Of a DNA stretch of 64,000 nt, positions 36,030-46,425 are shown one piece after another (position 1 is the first letter of the stretch; every line of letters begins with the position of its first letter). The translations under genes and the position numbers were made by a program. A model generated the notes under the pieces. The model saw nothing but the letters and a program-made list of their open reading frames with translations, did not search any database and was not told where the DNA came from. Source of the DNA: an uncultured Marinifilum sp. (GTDB lineage Bacteria; Bacteroidota; Bacteroidia; Bacteroidales; Marinifilaceae); NCBI RefSeq assembly GCF_963677195.1, contig NZ_OY781918.1, positions 3,336,923 through 3,400,922 on the forward strand. The letters run 5' to 3'.

Positions 36030-37127
36030 ATGTTTTTCGAAAATCCAAATTCAGATATGTTATTGTCTGCTATCAGGCAATTGAAAAATTTGAATCACAA
36101 AAATGCTTTAATTCTTGTTGGAGAAGAGTGTAAGATATCACCTCAGGAAATAGTTTCTAGTTTTAATCATCATAATCTAAATTTAGTAGGTGGAATATTC
36201 CCTAAAGTTATTTTTAACAAGGAAATTAGCTCTAAAGGAATGATTATAAAGGAAGTTGATATGGAAGTGTTTCCGATATATTTTGAAACTCCAGATCATT
36301 TCTCTGAACAATTTTCTGATTATCAAGACAATAAATTTACAACAGCTTTTACTTTAACTGCTGGTTTTTCTTCGGCTGTTGCCGATCACCTTAGAACTTT
36401 ATATACTCACTTAGGAAACGAAGTTGATTTTTTTGGCGGTGGTGTTGGAAGAACAATTGAAAATCCCGATGGAATTCTTTTTAACAACGATGGAATTTAT
36501 CAAAAAGGAACTATTGTTGTTTTCTTTAATAGCAAAACAAAAATGTATGCCAAGCATGGATGGACCAAATCGGAAGGACCATTTATTGTAACAAAAGCAT
36601 CTAAAAATTTAATTCTTGAACTTAATTGGGAAAATGCTTTTGAAGTATATCAAAAGTGTTTGAAAGAAAGTAAAAATATAAACATAACTAAAGAAAATTT
36701 CGTATCTTACTCTATGGATTATCCATTTGGTATTTATAAAGAAGGGCGAGAATATATTGTAAGAGATCCCATAAAACTAAGCGATAAAGGTTACCTTACA
36801 TGTGTGGGAAACATACCAGAAAATTCACTGGTAGATTTATTATCGATGAAGCATGATGAACTCAAAAAGCTTCCTAAAGAGCTTGTAGAGAACTGTAAAT
36901 TTGAAGGTGATAATCATCCCGATATTTTATTATTTGACTGTATTTCGAGAGTAAATCATTTAAAAGAAAATTTTTCTGTTGAATTAAATGGCATTTATTC
37001 GGAACTTAAAAATATTTATCCATCTAAAGATTTGGAAGGGGCATTATCTGTTGGAGAGATTTTTTCTAACGGAGAAGGGTATTTAGAGTTTCTAAATAAA
37101 TCAATAGTGCTTGGTTGCTATTATTAA
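36030..37127 (+). CDS. FIST-domain sensory protein
   Basis: 365 residues with FIST_N (about 15-190) and FIST_C (about 200-350) domains; FFGGGVGRTIENPDG and the C-terminal ILLFDCISR plus GALSVGEIF are typical. FIST proteins are sensory modules proposed to bind small ligands such as amino acids. The frame opens with TTG at 36024; the ATG two codons later is taken as start. The hybrid histidine kinase begins 10 bp downstream, so FIST probably feeds its signal to that kinase. Confidence 0.88.
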   Translation: MFFENPNSDMLLSAIRQLKNLNHKNALILVGEECKISPQEIVSSFNHHNLNLVGGIFPKVIFNKEISSKGMIIKEVDMEVFPIYFETPDHFSEQFSDYQDNKFTTAFTLTAGFSSAVADHLRTLYTHLGNEVDFFGGGVGRTIENPDGILFNNDGIYQKGTIVVFFNSKTKMYAKHGWTKSEGPFIVTKASKNLILELNWENAFEVYQKCLKESKNINITKENFVSYSMDYPFGIYKEGREYIVRDPIKLSDKGYLTCVGNIPENSLVDLLSMKHDELKKLPKELVENCKFEGDNHPDILLFDCISRVNHLKENFSVELNGIYSELKNIYPSKDLEGALSVGEIFSNGEGYLEFLNKSIVLGCYY

Positions 37128-37137
37128 TTTTTTATCT

Positions 37138-38841
37138 ATGGATACAAATAGTATAATTACCGATATATCATTTCTTTACGAGCTTTCATTATCTGTTGGA
37201 CAATCGCTGGATAAAAAAGAAAATTGTAAAAAATTTTTACACACGCTAATGTCTCGAAAGAACCTTGAATTTGGTGCTGTTTGGATTAATAGTTATTCAA
37301 TACCTTATTCGGAAAATACATCTGGTTATCGTGCAATATTTTCACATCCTCATATTAAATTAAAAACCGAAACTATTCCAAAATCGGAATTTTTAAATAA
37401 TTGTTTTAATAATACTGATTCTTTTTCGATAAAAATTACCGACGAAGTTAGTAGAGCTATAGGCTTTAAAATGAAGGAGAGTGGTACTATCACTTTTTTC
37501 AGACTTCAGGATTTAGGTTTTATGGTCATTTACTCTTCATCAAATAATATTTGGAGTAATAAAGAGCAAACTAAAGTAAAAAATGTAATCAACAAATTTA
37601 CCATCTCTATAAAAGCTTGTCTTTTTCATGAAAAATCAATACAAGATTTAATTACCATATCGAAAACGCAAAAAGCTTTAGAGCAGTCAAAAATTAAAGC
37701 CGAAGAAGCCAATGAATTAAAATCGGCATTTTTATCTAATATTAGTCACGAATTTCGTACTCCCATAAATTCAATTGTAGGATTCTCAAATCTATTGTCC
37801 GACAAAAACCTTTCGCAAGAACAAGAAGATAAATTTATAGTCCATATTTCTGATAACAGTCATAAACTTCTAAGAATGATAAATAATCTCTTAGATGTTT
37901 CGAAAATAGATTCTAATCAGTTATCCTTAATAGAAGAAGATTTTAATCTCAACCGAATTATTAATGATATTCATACGCGATATCTTTCAAAAATTCACGA
38001 TAAACCAATTAACTTAAACTTAATTTTTCCTTTAAATAGTGAAAATAACATCCTAAAAGCCGATAAAAATAAATTCATACAAATATTTGAGAATCTACTG
38101 GATAATGCAATAAAATTTACCCATAAAGGTTCTATAGAAATAGGGTACTACCTGGAAAAAAATAACATTCCAATATTTTACATAAGAGATACAGGAGTAG
38201 GTATTTCTCAAGATAAACAGGGTAATATTTTTGATTTATTCAGGCAAGTAGATGGAAAATCAACTCGTAAATTTGAAGGTTCGGGCATTGGTTTAACCTT
38301 GTGCCAAAAGCTCTTACATTTAATGAATGGTGAAATTTGGTTCGATTCTGAAGAAAATATAGGAAGTAATTTTTATTTTCGTTTATCGGGAAAAGGTCAA
38401 GTTAAAATGGAATTGATTAATGATAATTTGAGTGAAGATAATGGCAATCCATTGCAGCAAATTACAACAATTGAATATTCAAGAAAAACTGTTCTAATTG
38501 CCGAAGATGTAAAATCTAATTTTAATTATTTAAATTCTATTATTGAATTAACCGATGCTAAAGTTATTTGGGCTAAAAATGGTAAAGATGCAATTCAAAT
38601 CTGTAAAAAAGAAGATTGCAATATAGATTTAGTGTTAATGGACATTAAAATGCCCGAGATTAATGGATTGGATGCAATAAAAACAATTAAAAAATTCAAT
38701 AAAAATCTTCCAATTATTGTACAAACAGCTTTTGCAATGAATAATGAACGTGAAGATTGCATTAATGCAGGTGCCGATGATTTTATTACCAAACCAATTG
38801 ATCCTCGAACTATAATAAAAGTTCTAAAGAAATATTTATAG
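37138..38841 (+). CDS. Soluble hybrid histidine kinase (GAF-like, HisKA, HATPase, REC)
   Basis: 567 residues without membrane segments. A GAF-like sensor (about 10-165) is followed by a short coiled coil, the HisKA domain with phospho-His in SNISHEFRTPINSIVGF, the ATPase with N box ENLLDNAIKF, G1 DTGVGIS and G2 GSGIGLTLC, and a C-terminal receiver with phosphoacceptor Asp in LVLMDIKMPE and Lys in ITKPID. The ATG at 37138 is preferred over the in-frame TTG at 37111 inside the FIST gene. No output domain; it probably passes phosphate to an unlinked partner. Confidence 0.93.
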   Translation: MDTNSIITDISFLYELSLSVGQSLDKKENCKKFLHTLMSRKNLEFGAVWINSYSIPYSENTSGYRAIFSHPHIKLKTETIPKSEFLNNCFNNTDSFSIKITDEVSRAIGFKMKESGTITFFRLQDLGFMVIYSSSNNIWSNKEQTKVKNVINKFTISIKACLFHEKSIQDLITISKTQKALEQSKIKAEEANELKSAFLSNISHEFRTPINSIVGFSNLLSDKNLSQEQEDKFIVHISDNSHKLLRMINNLLDVSKIDSNQLSLIEEDFNLNRIINDIHTRYLSKIHDKPINLNLIFPLNSENNILKADKNKFIQIFENLLDNAIKFTHKGSIEIGYYLEKNNIPIFYIRDTGVGISQDKQGNIFDLFRQVDGKSTRKFEGSGIGLTLCQKLLHLMNGEIWFDSEENIGSNFYFRLSGKGQVKMELINDNLSEDNGNPLQQITTIEYSRKTVLIAEDVKSNFNYLNSIIELTDAKVIWAKNGKDAIQICKKEDCNIDLVLMDIKMPEINGLDAIKTIKKFNKNLPIIVQTAFAMNNEREDCINAGADDFITKPIDPRTIIKVLKKYL

Positions 38842-38985
38842 ATAGTGTTCTTAGTTCTTATGCACTAAAAACATTTGTAACAATAAGATTAGCTAACAAT
38901 TTATTTCATTTTCGGGATAGATCTTATAATAGCTTAGATTTTATAAAAGTCTTATAATTCATATTATGTAAAATAGTGTATGTGT

Positions 38986-39018
38986 AAAAAAAGAGACCTT
39001 ATTTAGATCTCTTTTTTT
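38986..39018. terminator. Bidirectional terminator between kinase and TPR genes
   Basis: AAAAAAAGAGA / TCTCTTTTTTT around an 11-nt loop; it serves both converging genes. Confidence 0.85.
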
Positions 39019-39029
39019 ACTATTATTCT

Positions 39030-40199
39030 TTATTCCATTCCGTCCAACTTAGCTTTCATCTCGTTGTATTTTTCAAGATATGCTTCGTTTTCGTTTCGTA
39101 GTTTGAAATATAATTCTTTTAATAACATCATTGAGTTTTTCTCGTCTGGATTAATCTCAAGAACTCTAGTGAAATAAGGAATTACTTTTTCATACTCAGC
39201 AAAAACAACTTTAATTGCTGCATTGTATTTTTTAGCATCCATAATTTCATTAGCTGCTTTGTGTTTTACACTTACCATATTCAATTTAAGTACACCTAAA
39301 TTATATTGAGAAGTGAAATCTTCTGGAGATAATTCTAAAGCTTTTAAATACATTTCTTCAGCTTTATCAAACTCTTCTGTTTTTTCGTACAATGTACCTT
39401 TTGCTCTGTAAAACGATCCGTTACTTGGATCCAAAGCTATTGCTTTGTCAAGATATTCAGCAGCTTTCTCTGGTTCTCCTCCTAACATGTAATAGTTAAT
39501 TAGTTCAACTAACATCCATGAATCGTTAGGAAATAACTCAAAACCTTTATGAAGATATTTTACTGATTCTTCTTCGTTACCAGCATTTTTAAGAACATTA
39601 GACAGGTTTGCGTAAGATTTTGCTCCTCCATAATTGTACTCAATAGATTGTTTGTAGTACTTAATTGCTTTTTCGAAGTTTTCTGATTTTTGAGCTGCCA
39701 TTGCCGCATTAAAAATAATAGCAGTGTCTACAGGAAGCTCTCCTTTAAACATATCCATTGCCTCAATTTCAAGAACTTTCTCAAAAGCATCTAATGCACC
39801 AGCGTAATCAGAAGAATTATAACGATTCACCGCTTCGTTGGTAAAATCTGGAATCATATTGGTCATTTGTGCCTTAACAGGCTTCTTCATTTTACCTTTA
39901 GTGTCTAATTCTAAAGCTTTTAAATAAGCTTCATAAGCAATATCTAAGGGAGTTTTAGATAAGTTTTTATATGCAGGAAGTGGACTTTCAAAAATCCCCT
40001 GATATACTTTTCCTTTTACAAGATATGCTTTTGCATAAGCAACACATTTCTCATTTTTGATTCCTTCATCAATAGCTTTTTTTGCCTTGTCTATCTTACC
40101 TGAGGTTAAATAATTCTGTGCCCCAGTTACTTTACTTTTCTGTGCGAATACAGAAGAAACACACATAAGCATAACTAGAATGAATGATAATTTTCTCAT
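39030..40199 (-). CDS. Secreted TPR-repeat protein
   Basis: 389 residues with a signal peptide (MRKLSFILVMLMCVSSVFAQ) and about eight TPR motifs, such as AVNRYNSSDYAGALDAFEKVLEI, AAQKSENFEKAIKYYKQSIEYN and ASEKAAEYLDKAIALDP-type repeats. The ATG at 40199 is preferred over the in-frame TTG two codons upstream. A periplasmic scaffold or envelope-associated protein; partners unknown. Its signal peptide resembles that of the shorter TPR protein at 25431. Confidence 0.85.
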   Translation of the reverse strand: MRKLSFILVMLMCVSSVFAQKSKVTGAQNYLTSGKIDKAKKAIDEGIKNEKCVAYAKAYLVKGKVYQGIFESPLPAYKNLSKTPLDIAYEAYLKALELDTKGKMKKPVKAQMTNMIPDFTNEAVNRYNSSDYAGALDAFEKVLEIEAMDMFKGELPVDTAIIFNAAMAAQKSENFEKAIKYYKQSIEYNYGGAKSYANLSNVLKNAGNEEESVKYLHKGFELFPNDSWMLVELINYYMLGGEPEKAAEYLDKAIALDPSNGSFYRAKGTLYEKTEEFDKAEEMYLKALELSPEDFTSQYNLGVLKLNMVSVKHKAANEIMDAKKYNAAIKVVFAEYEKVIPYFTRVLEINPDEKNSMMLLKELYFKLRNENEAYLEKYNEMKAKLDGME

Positions 40200-40303
40200 A
40201 ATCAATGTTTAGTTTTTATAACAATCTTAAACAAAAATAAATGTTTCTTTTAAATTTGAAATAAGATTAACCACTTTTATAATTATTCTTAATTTATAAT
40301 TTT

Positions 40304-42799
40304 TTATTCTTCACCACTTTCATTAACTGTATCTTCGCTTGTTTGTTCATCATCGTTCGAAGAATTTACTTTGGCTACAGCAGCAATCGAATCATTTTTC
40401 TTACTTAGGTTAATTAATCGTACTCCTTGTGTTGCACGTCCCATAACTCTAAGATCAGATACGGCTAAGCGAATGGTAATTCCCGATTTGTTAATAATCA
40501 TCAAATCGTCATTATCTGTAACATTCTTAATTGCAATTAAATTTCCAGTTTTTTCAGTAAGGCTAATTGTTTTAACACCTTTACCTCCTCTATTGGTAAT
40601 TCTATAATCGTCAATATTAGAACGTTTACCATATCCGTTTTCCGATACTACAAGAATATTCTCTTCTTCATCCTTAACACATATCATGCCAACAACTTCG
40701 TCGCTCTCATCTTTAAGCGTAATTCCACGCACTCCCGATGCAGTTCTACCCATTGAACGAACCTGACTTTCAGCAAATCTAATGGCTTTTCCTGATCGTA
40801 CCGCAATAAGAATTTGACTTTCGCCATTAGTAAGTTTTGCTTCTAATAACTGATCGCCTTCGCGAATAGTAATTGCATTTACACCATTTACCCTTGGTCG
40901 AGAATATGCCTCAAGAGGAGTTTTCTTAACAACACCTTTCTTAGTACATAAAACAATGTAGTTGTTATTAATATATTCTTCCTCTTTTAGGTTAAGTACA
41001 TTAATATATGCTTTTACATTATCCTTAGGCTCAATATTCAGTAAGTTTTGAATTGCTCTACCCTTCGATTGCTTAGTTCCTTCAGGAATTTCGTAAACTT
41101 TTAACCAGAAACATTTCCCTTTTTCAGTAAAAAACAACATAGTATTATGCATAGTAGCCATAATCATGTGCTCAAGAAAATCTTCTTCGCGGGTAATACT
41201 TCCTTTCGATCCAACTCCACCTCTGTGCTGTGTTTTAAATTCGGCGAGTGGTGTACGTTTAATGTACCCCATGTGAGAAATAGTAATTACCATTTCTTCA
41301 TCAGCATAAAAATCTTCAGGATTAAATTCTTCCGAAGCATAAACTATATCGGTTCTTCTTTCGTCACCATACTTAGCTTTTACCTCTATTAATTCTTCCT
41401 TAATGATATCCATCCTCATTTGCTCATTGGCAAGAATCTCTTTTAAGTGATCGATCAGCTTCATTAATTCTTCATATTCTGCATGCAGTTTATCACGTTC
41501 TAATCCCGTAAGTTTTTGCAAACGCATATCAAGAATTGCTTTGGCCTGAATTTCATCCAATTCAAAACTGGTCATTAACCCATTTCTAGCTTCTTCCGGA
41601 GTTTTAGACCCTCTAATTAAAGCAATCACTTCATCAATATGATCTAATGCGATAATTAGGCCCTTAAGGATATGAGCCTTACTCTCCGCCTGACGCAATT
41701 CATACTGAGTTCTTCTAACCACTACATCGTGGCGGTGCTCAACGAAATTGTCTATTAAATCTCTAAGATTTAACATCTTAGGTCGCCCTTTAACTAGCGC
41801 AATATTGTTTACGCTAAAAGATGTTTGCATTTGAGTGTATTTGAATAACTTATTCAAAACAACATTTGCAATTGCATCTCTTTTTAAGTCAAATACGATT
41901 CTCATTCCTGTACGATCCGATTCATCGTTCACGTTAGAGATACCGTCTATCTTTTTATCATTAATTAAATCGGCAGCCTTCATAATAAGCTCTGCCTTAT
42001 TAACCATATAAGGTATTTCAGTTACAATGATTTTCTCACGACCACTGTCTGTAGTTTCTATATTTGTTTTCGCTCTTACAACTACTCTACCTCTACCCGT
42101 TTCAAATGCCTCTTTTACGCCTTGATAACCATAGATAGTTCCTCCTGTTGGAAAATCAGGTGCCTTAATGATACGAATTAATTCGTCCATTTCTACCTCT
42201 TTATTATCAATAGTAGTAATAATAGCATCGATAGTATCAGACAAATTATGAGGAGGCATATTTGTTGCCATACCTACCGCAATTCCTGATGCTCCGTTAA
42301 CCAATAAGTTTGGAATACGGGTTGGTAAAACTGTAGGTTCTTTTAAAGACTCATCAAAGTTCGGAACCATATCAACGGTATCTTTATCAAGATCCGATAA
42401 AGTTTCCTCTGCAATTTTATCCATCCTGGCCTCGGTGTAACGCATCGCTGCCGGACTATCACCATCAACAGAACCAAAGTTACCTTGTCCATCAATTAAC
42501 GGATATCGAAGCGACCAGTGCTGAGCCATACGAACCATAGTCATATATACAGAACTATCTCCGTGTGGGTGATATTTACCTAATACTTCACCAACAATTC
42601 TTGCTGATTTTTTATAAGGCTTATTGGCTGTTATACCTAACTCGCCCATTCCGAATAATACTCTTCGGTGAACAGGTTTTAGGCCATCTCTAACATCCGG
42701 CAAAGCTCTGGAAACAATCACCGACATCGAATAATCGATATATGCCGATTTCATTTCCTCTTCTATATTGATACGTATAATTCTCTCTCCCGTAGACAT
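40304..42799 (-). CDS. gyrA: DNA gyrase subunit A
   Basis: 831-residue type II topoisomerase subunit that cuts and passes DNA to introduce negative supercoils. The N-terminal DNA-cleavage domain includes [21 protein letters not shown] and the active-site Tyr in [10 protein letters not shown]. The C-terminal half has six beta-pinwheel blades (for example [22 protein letters not shown]), and the tail is acidic and Ser/Asn-rich. In the quinolone-resistance region, [15 protein letters not shown] has Ser at the E. coli Ser83 position and Met at the Asp87 position. Single gene diverging from clpC. Confidence 0.97.
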   Translation of the reverse strand: MSTGERIIRINIEEEMKSAYIDYSMSVIVSRALPDVRDGLKPVHRRVLFGMGELGITANKPYKKSARIVGEVLGKYHPHGDSSVYMTMVRMAQHWSLRYPLIDGQGNFGSVDGDSPAAMRYTEARMDKIAEETLSDLDKDTVDMVPNFDESLKEPTVLPTRIPNLLVNGASGIAVGMATNMPPHNLSDTIDAIITTIDNKEVEMDELIRIIKAPDFPTGGTIYGYQGVKEAFETGRGRVVVRAKTNIETTDSGREKIIVTEIPYMVNKAELIMKAADLINDKKIDGISNVNDESDRTGMRIVFDLKRDAIANVVLNKLFKYTQMQTSFSVNNIALVKGRPKMLNLRDLIDNFVEHRHDVVVRRTQYELRQAESKAHILKGLIIALDHIDEVIALIRGSKTPEEARNGLMTSFELDEIQAKAILDMRLQKLTGLERDKLHAEYEELMKLIDHLKEILANEQMRMDIIKEELIEVKAKYGDERRTDIVYASEEFNPEDFYADEEMVITISHMGYIKRTPLAEFKTQHRGGVGSKGSITREEDFLEHMIMATMHNTMLFFTEKGKCFWLKVYEIPEGTKQSKGRAIQNLLNIEPKDNVKAYINVLNLKEEEYINNNYIVLCTKKGVVKKTPLEAYSRPRVNGVNAITIREGDQLLEAKLTNGESQILIAVRSGKAIRFAESQVRSMGRTASGVRGITLKDESDEVVGMICVKDEEENILVVSENGYGKRSNIDDYRITNRGGKGVKTISLTEKTGNLIAIKNVTDNDDLMIINKSGITIRLAVSDLRVMGRATQGVRLINLSKKNDSIAAVAKVNSSNDDEQTSEDTVNESGEE

Positions 42800-43102
42800 C
42801 TATTATTAATTTAAATTCTATAATATTCTCAGATCTACAAAAGTAACAAAATATGTCATTTTTGCGTAAGAAAACATGCTATATTTAAGAGTAGATTAAG
42901 ATAAATATTAACTCTTCTTTCTTTAAAGCTTGATTATTAGTCTAATTCCCGTTTTATTCGAATTCTTATTAAAAAATAGATTAGTATTTTAGACTTGTAT
43001 CTAATATTTTTTTGTTATTTTAATGATGCTTTAGTCAATTCTAAAAATAATTGAATAGTGCAAAAACAAATTATTGATTTAAAAACTTAAAGATTTACAT
43101 AT
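42800..43102. other. Divergent promoter region of gyrA and clpC
   Basis: 303 bp, AT-rich, between two divergent ATG starts. It must hold both promoters. I could not identify an unambiguous TTTG/TAnnTTTG pair, and no RNA or open frame stands out. Confidence 0.5.
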
Positions 43103-45598
43103 ATGGATTCAAAATTTTCACCCAGAATAAAAGATGTTCTTTCATTTAGCAAAGAGGAAGCCGAAAGGCTTGGCAATAGTGCTATTGGTACAGAACATTT
43201 ATTTTTAGGAATTCTTCGTGAAGGTGAAGGAATTGCTGTTGATATTCTTATCTCTTTGGGAGTTGACCTATATGATATTAGAAAAAATATTGAGAAGAAA
43301 ATCAAATCTGATTCCATTACAGATCTTGATCAGAACGACATTCCTCTGCAAAGATCGGCAGAAAGAGTATTGAAATTAATTTACCTAGAGGCAAAAGCTC
43401 TAAAAAATAAAACGATTGATACTAGTCATTTACTTCTTGCTATTTTAAAAGATAATGATAGTATGGTTACTCAAATTTTAGATGATCAAACAATAGACTA
43501 TAATAAGGTAAAGGAAAACCTAAAAACTTTATTCCCTAAAGCTCAGGCCGATTATCCTGAAGAGAATGAAGGTAAAAGTGGACTTCCTGGTGGTTCGAAA
43601 AGTGTTGGAAGCAGAGGTAAATCTGAAACCCCTGTTTTAGATAATTTTGGTATCGACATTACAAAATCAGCAGAAGAAGGAACTTTAGATCCTATTGTTG
43701 GAAGGGAAAGAGAAATTGAACGATTGGCTCAAATCCTTAGTCGCAGAAAGAAAAATAATCCTATTCTTATTGGGGAACCTGGTGTTGGAAAATCCGCTAT
43801 AGCCGAAGGTCTAGCTTTACGTATTGTTCAAAAAAAGGTCTCTCGAGTATTGTTTGGAAAAAGAGTTGTTACTCTCGACTTAGCCTCTATTGTTGCAGGA
43901 ACTAAATATAGAGGACAGTTTGAAGAGAGAATGAAGGCAATTTTAAATGAGCTTTCGAAAACCACTGATATTATTCTTTTTATTGATGAAATACATACTA
44001 TTGTAGGTGCAGGTGGAGCTACAGGTTCGCTTGATGCTGCAAATATGTTAAAACCGGCTTTAGCTAGAGGTGAAATACAATGTATTGGAGCTACAACTCT
44101 AGACGAGTATCGTCAAAACATAGAAAAAGATGGTGCTTTAGAGCGTCGTTTTCAAAAAGTTATGGTAGAACCTACTTCCTCAGAAGAAACTGTAGAAATT
44201 TTAAATAACATAAAGGAACGTTATGAAGATCATCACAATGTATACTATACCGAAGAAGCAATTTCTGCCTGTGTTAAACTTACCTCTCGTTATATTAGCG
44301 ACAGATATCTTCCAGATAAAGCTATCGATGCTTTAGATGAAGCTGGTTCGCGTGTTCATATTTCGAACATAAATGTTCCGGTTATTATCGAGGAGCTCGA
44401 GAAAAAAATTGAAGATACCCGTCAGAATAAAATTAAAGCTGTAAAAGCTCAAAAATTTGAACTCGCAGCTAGCTTTAGAGATAAAGAGAAAAATTTTTCA
44501 GAAGAGCTTGAGAAAGAAAAAGAAAAATGGGAACAAGAACTTAGTCTGAAAAAAGAAAAAGTATCTGAAGAAGATATAGCAGAAGTTGTTGCTATGATGA
44601 CTGGTGTTCCGGTTAAAAGGATTGCTCAGGCCGAAGGTTCACGTTTATTACAAATGGATGCTGAATTACAGGGACGTGTGATAGGACAAGACGATGCCAT
44701 TGCAAAAATTGTAAAAGCAATACAGAGAAATCGTGCAGGACTAAAAGATCCAAATAAACCAATTGGAACCTTTATCTTTTTAGGACCTACAGGAGTGGGT
44801 AAAACTCAACTTGCTAAAGTACTTTCTGAGTATTTATTTGATAGTGCCGATGCATTAATTCGAATAGATATGAGTGAATATATGGAGAAATTTGCTGTTT
44901 CGAGATTAGTTGGAGCACCTCCGGGATATGTGGGTTATGAAGAAGGCGGACAGCTAACTGAAAAAGTAAGAAGAAAACCCTATTCTGTTGTACTGCTCGA
45001 TGAAATTGAAAAGGCTCATCCCGACGTGTTTAATATTTTATTACAATTGCTTGATGATGGACAATTAACTGACAGTTTAGGACGACGAGTTGATTTTAAA
45101 AATTCGATTATTATAATGACTTCTAATATTGGTAGTCGTGAATTAAAGGATTTTGGAAAAGGAATCGGCTTCCAGTCAGGAGCAGGCACTTCGGGTGATT
45201 ATGCAAACAGTATAATTCAAAAAGCTTTAAAAAAGGCTTTTGCTCCAGAATTTTTAAATAGAATTGATGATTTAGTAATGTTTAACTCTTTAACTCAGAA
45301 AGATATTCACAAGATTATTGATATCGAACTTAATGGTTTATACAAACGAATTAAAGAGCTTGGGTATAATATTAAAATATCAGCAGCTGCAAAAGATTTT
45401 ATTGCCGAAAAAGGATATGATGTCCAATTTGGCGCCAGACCTTTAAAGCGTGCAATTCAAAAATATTTAGAAGATGAAATGGCCGAAGTAATTATTCGGG
45501 CAAGTATATCAGAAGGTGATACAATATCGGTAGGTCTCGATAAAAATAAGCAGAAAATCACCACAAAAATTCTTAAAGCACAAAAAGAATTAGAATAA
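43103..45598 (+). CDS. clpC: ClpC-type AAA+ unfoldase (Clp protease ATP-binding subunit)
   Basis: 831-residue chaperone that unfolds proteins for ClpP. N-terminal Clp_N repeats (about 1-145), first AAA+ module with Walker A GEPGVGKSAIAEG and Walker B IILFIDEIHT, a UVR-like middle region (FELAASFRDKEKNFSEELEKE), and second AAA+ module with GPTGVGKTQLAK, VVLLDEIEKAHPDV and the C-terminal D2-small domain (YDVQFGARPLKRAIQ). The UVR segment assigns it to ClpC rather than ClpA or ClpB. Monocistronic, with a terminator. Confidence 0.96.
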   Translation: MDSKFSPRIKDVLSFSKEEAERLGNSAIGTEHLFLGILREGEGIAVDILISLGVDLYDIRKNIEKKIKSDSITDLDQNDIPLQRSAERVLKLIYLEAKALKNKTIDTSHLLLAILKDNDSMVTQILDDQTIDYNKVKENLKTLFPKAQADYPEENEGKSGLPGGSKSVGSRGKSETPVLDNFGIDITKSAEEGTLDPIVGREREIERLAQILSRRKKNNPILIGEPGVGKSAIAEGLALRIVQKKVSRVLFGKRVVTLDLASIVAGTKYRGQFEERMKAILNELSKTTDIILFIDEIHTIVGAGGATGSLDAANMLKPALARGEIQCIGATTLDEYRQNIEKDGALERRFQKVMVEPTSSEETVEILNNIKERYEDHHNVYYTEEAISACVKLTSRYISDRYLPDKAIDALDEAGSRVHISNINVPVIIEELEKKIEDTRQNKIKAVKAQKFELAASFRDKEKNFSEELEKEKEKWEQELSLKKEKVSEEDIAEVVAMMTGVPVKRIAQAEGSRLLQMDAELQGRVIGQDDAIAKIVKAIQRNRAGLKDPNKPIGTFIFLGPTGVGKTQLAKVLSEYLFDSADALIRIDMSEYMEKFAVSRLVGAPPGYVGYEEGGQLTEKVRRKPYSVVLLDEIEKAHPDVFNILLQLLDDGQLTDSLGRRVDFKNSIIIMTSNIGSRELKDFGKGIGFQSGAGTSGDYANSIIQKALKKAFAPEFLNRIDDLVMFNSLTQKDIHKIIDIELNGLYKRIKELGYNIKISAAAKDFIAEKGYDVQFGARPLKRAIQKYLEDEMAEVIIRASISEGDTISVGLDKNKQKITTKILKAQKELE

Positions 45599-45603
45599 TA
45601 AAT

Positions 45604-45624
45604 AACCGGAGTTAATCTCCGGTT
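45604..45624 (+). terminator. Terminator of clpC
   Basis: Stem AACCGGAG / CTCCGGTT, loop TTAAT, T run following. Confidence 0.93.
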
Positions 45625-45647
45625 TTTTTATATTCTTTTGTGTTTTA

Positions 45648-45679
45648 TTTAGACAGATTCAAAATAATTTTTATCTTTG
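45648..45679 (+). promoter_or_regulatory. Candidate promoter of tpx
   Basis: TTTA at 45648-45651, a 20-nt spacer, then a perfect TAtcTTTG at 45672-45679, about 26 nt before the ATG at 45706. Confidence 0.55.
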
Positions 45680-45705
45680 ATATAAACAATAAAAATTACA
45701 TAATC

Positions 45706-46221
45706 ATGCAAAAAAACAATAGCAAAGTAACATTCGCAGGAAATGCGATGACTCTAGTAGGAACAGAAATTAAAACAGGAATGAAAGCTGAAAATTTTAC
45801 AGCATTAAATCAATCTTTAACACCTGTTCAACTAGCCGATTTTGATGGGAAAGTAAAAATTCTCTCCATATTTCCTTCTATTGATACAGGTGTTTGCTCT
45901 GCTCAAACTCATAGATTTAATAAGGAAGCTGCTTCATTAGATAAAAATATTCAAATTATTACTTTATCGAACGATTTACCATTTGCATTAGGACGCTTTT
46001 GTGGTGCTGAAGGTATAGAAAATCTGGTAACTTTATCGGATCACAAAGAATTAGACTTTGGATTAAAATATGGATTTGCGGTAGAAGAATTGCGTTTACT
46101 GGCAAGAGGGGTTGTTGTTTTAGACAAAAATAATGAGGTTAAATATGTAGAATATGTTGCCGAAATGACAAATGAGCCTAATTATGATGCTGCTCTTAAA
46201 GTTGCAAAATCACTAGTTTAA
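45706..46221 (+). CDS. tpx: Thiol peroxidase Tpx
   Basis: 171-residue atypical 2-Cys peroxiredoxin that reduces hydrogen and alkyl peroxides with thioredoxin. Peroxidatic Cys64 in SIDTGVCSAQTHRF and resolving Cys99 in ALGRFCGAEGI. The frame opens at 45640, but that extension contains the promoter, so the ATG at 45706 is the start. Single gene between two terminators. Confidence 0.95.
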   Translation: MQKNNSKVTFAGNAMTLVGTEIKTGMKAENFTALNQSLTPVQLADFDGKVKILSIFPSIDTGVCSAQTHRFNKEAASLDKNIQIITLSNDLPFALGRFCGAEGIENLVTLSDHKELDFGLKYGFAVEELRLLARGVVVLDKNNEVKYVEYVAEMTNEPNYDAALKVAKSLV

Positions 46222-46241
46222 GTATAGAATTAAATGAACTT

Positions 46242-46261
46242 AAAGCTCCTTCGGGAGCTTT
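46242..46261 (+). terminator. Terminator of tpx with UUCG tetraloop
   Basis: Stem AAAGCTCC / GGAGCTTT closed by TTCG, followed by six T. Confidence 0.94.
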
Positions 46262-46342
46262 TTTTTATGTTTCAGCAGCAAAATTATCTAGTAAAGATTG
46301 ATATGGCTTACCAATTAGCTAGTAAAAACAAACAATTATATG

Positions 46343-46385
46343 CAAAAGCAGTAAAAAAAATAAATTAACTTTTTTTACTGCTTTT
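46343..46385. terminator. Bidirectional terminator before the 3' end of rimO
   Basis: AAAAGCAGTAAAAAAA (46343-46358) pairs with TTTTTTTACTGCTTTT (46370-46385) across an AT-rich loop. Probably ends rimO on the minus strand. Confidence 0.75.
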
Positions 46386-46425
46386 ATTATTTAACAATGA
46401 TTTCTTTGTATTGATATTTATAACT

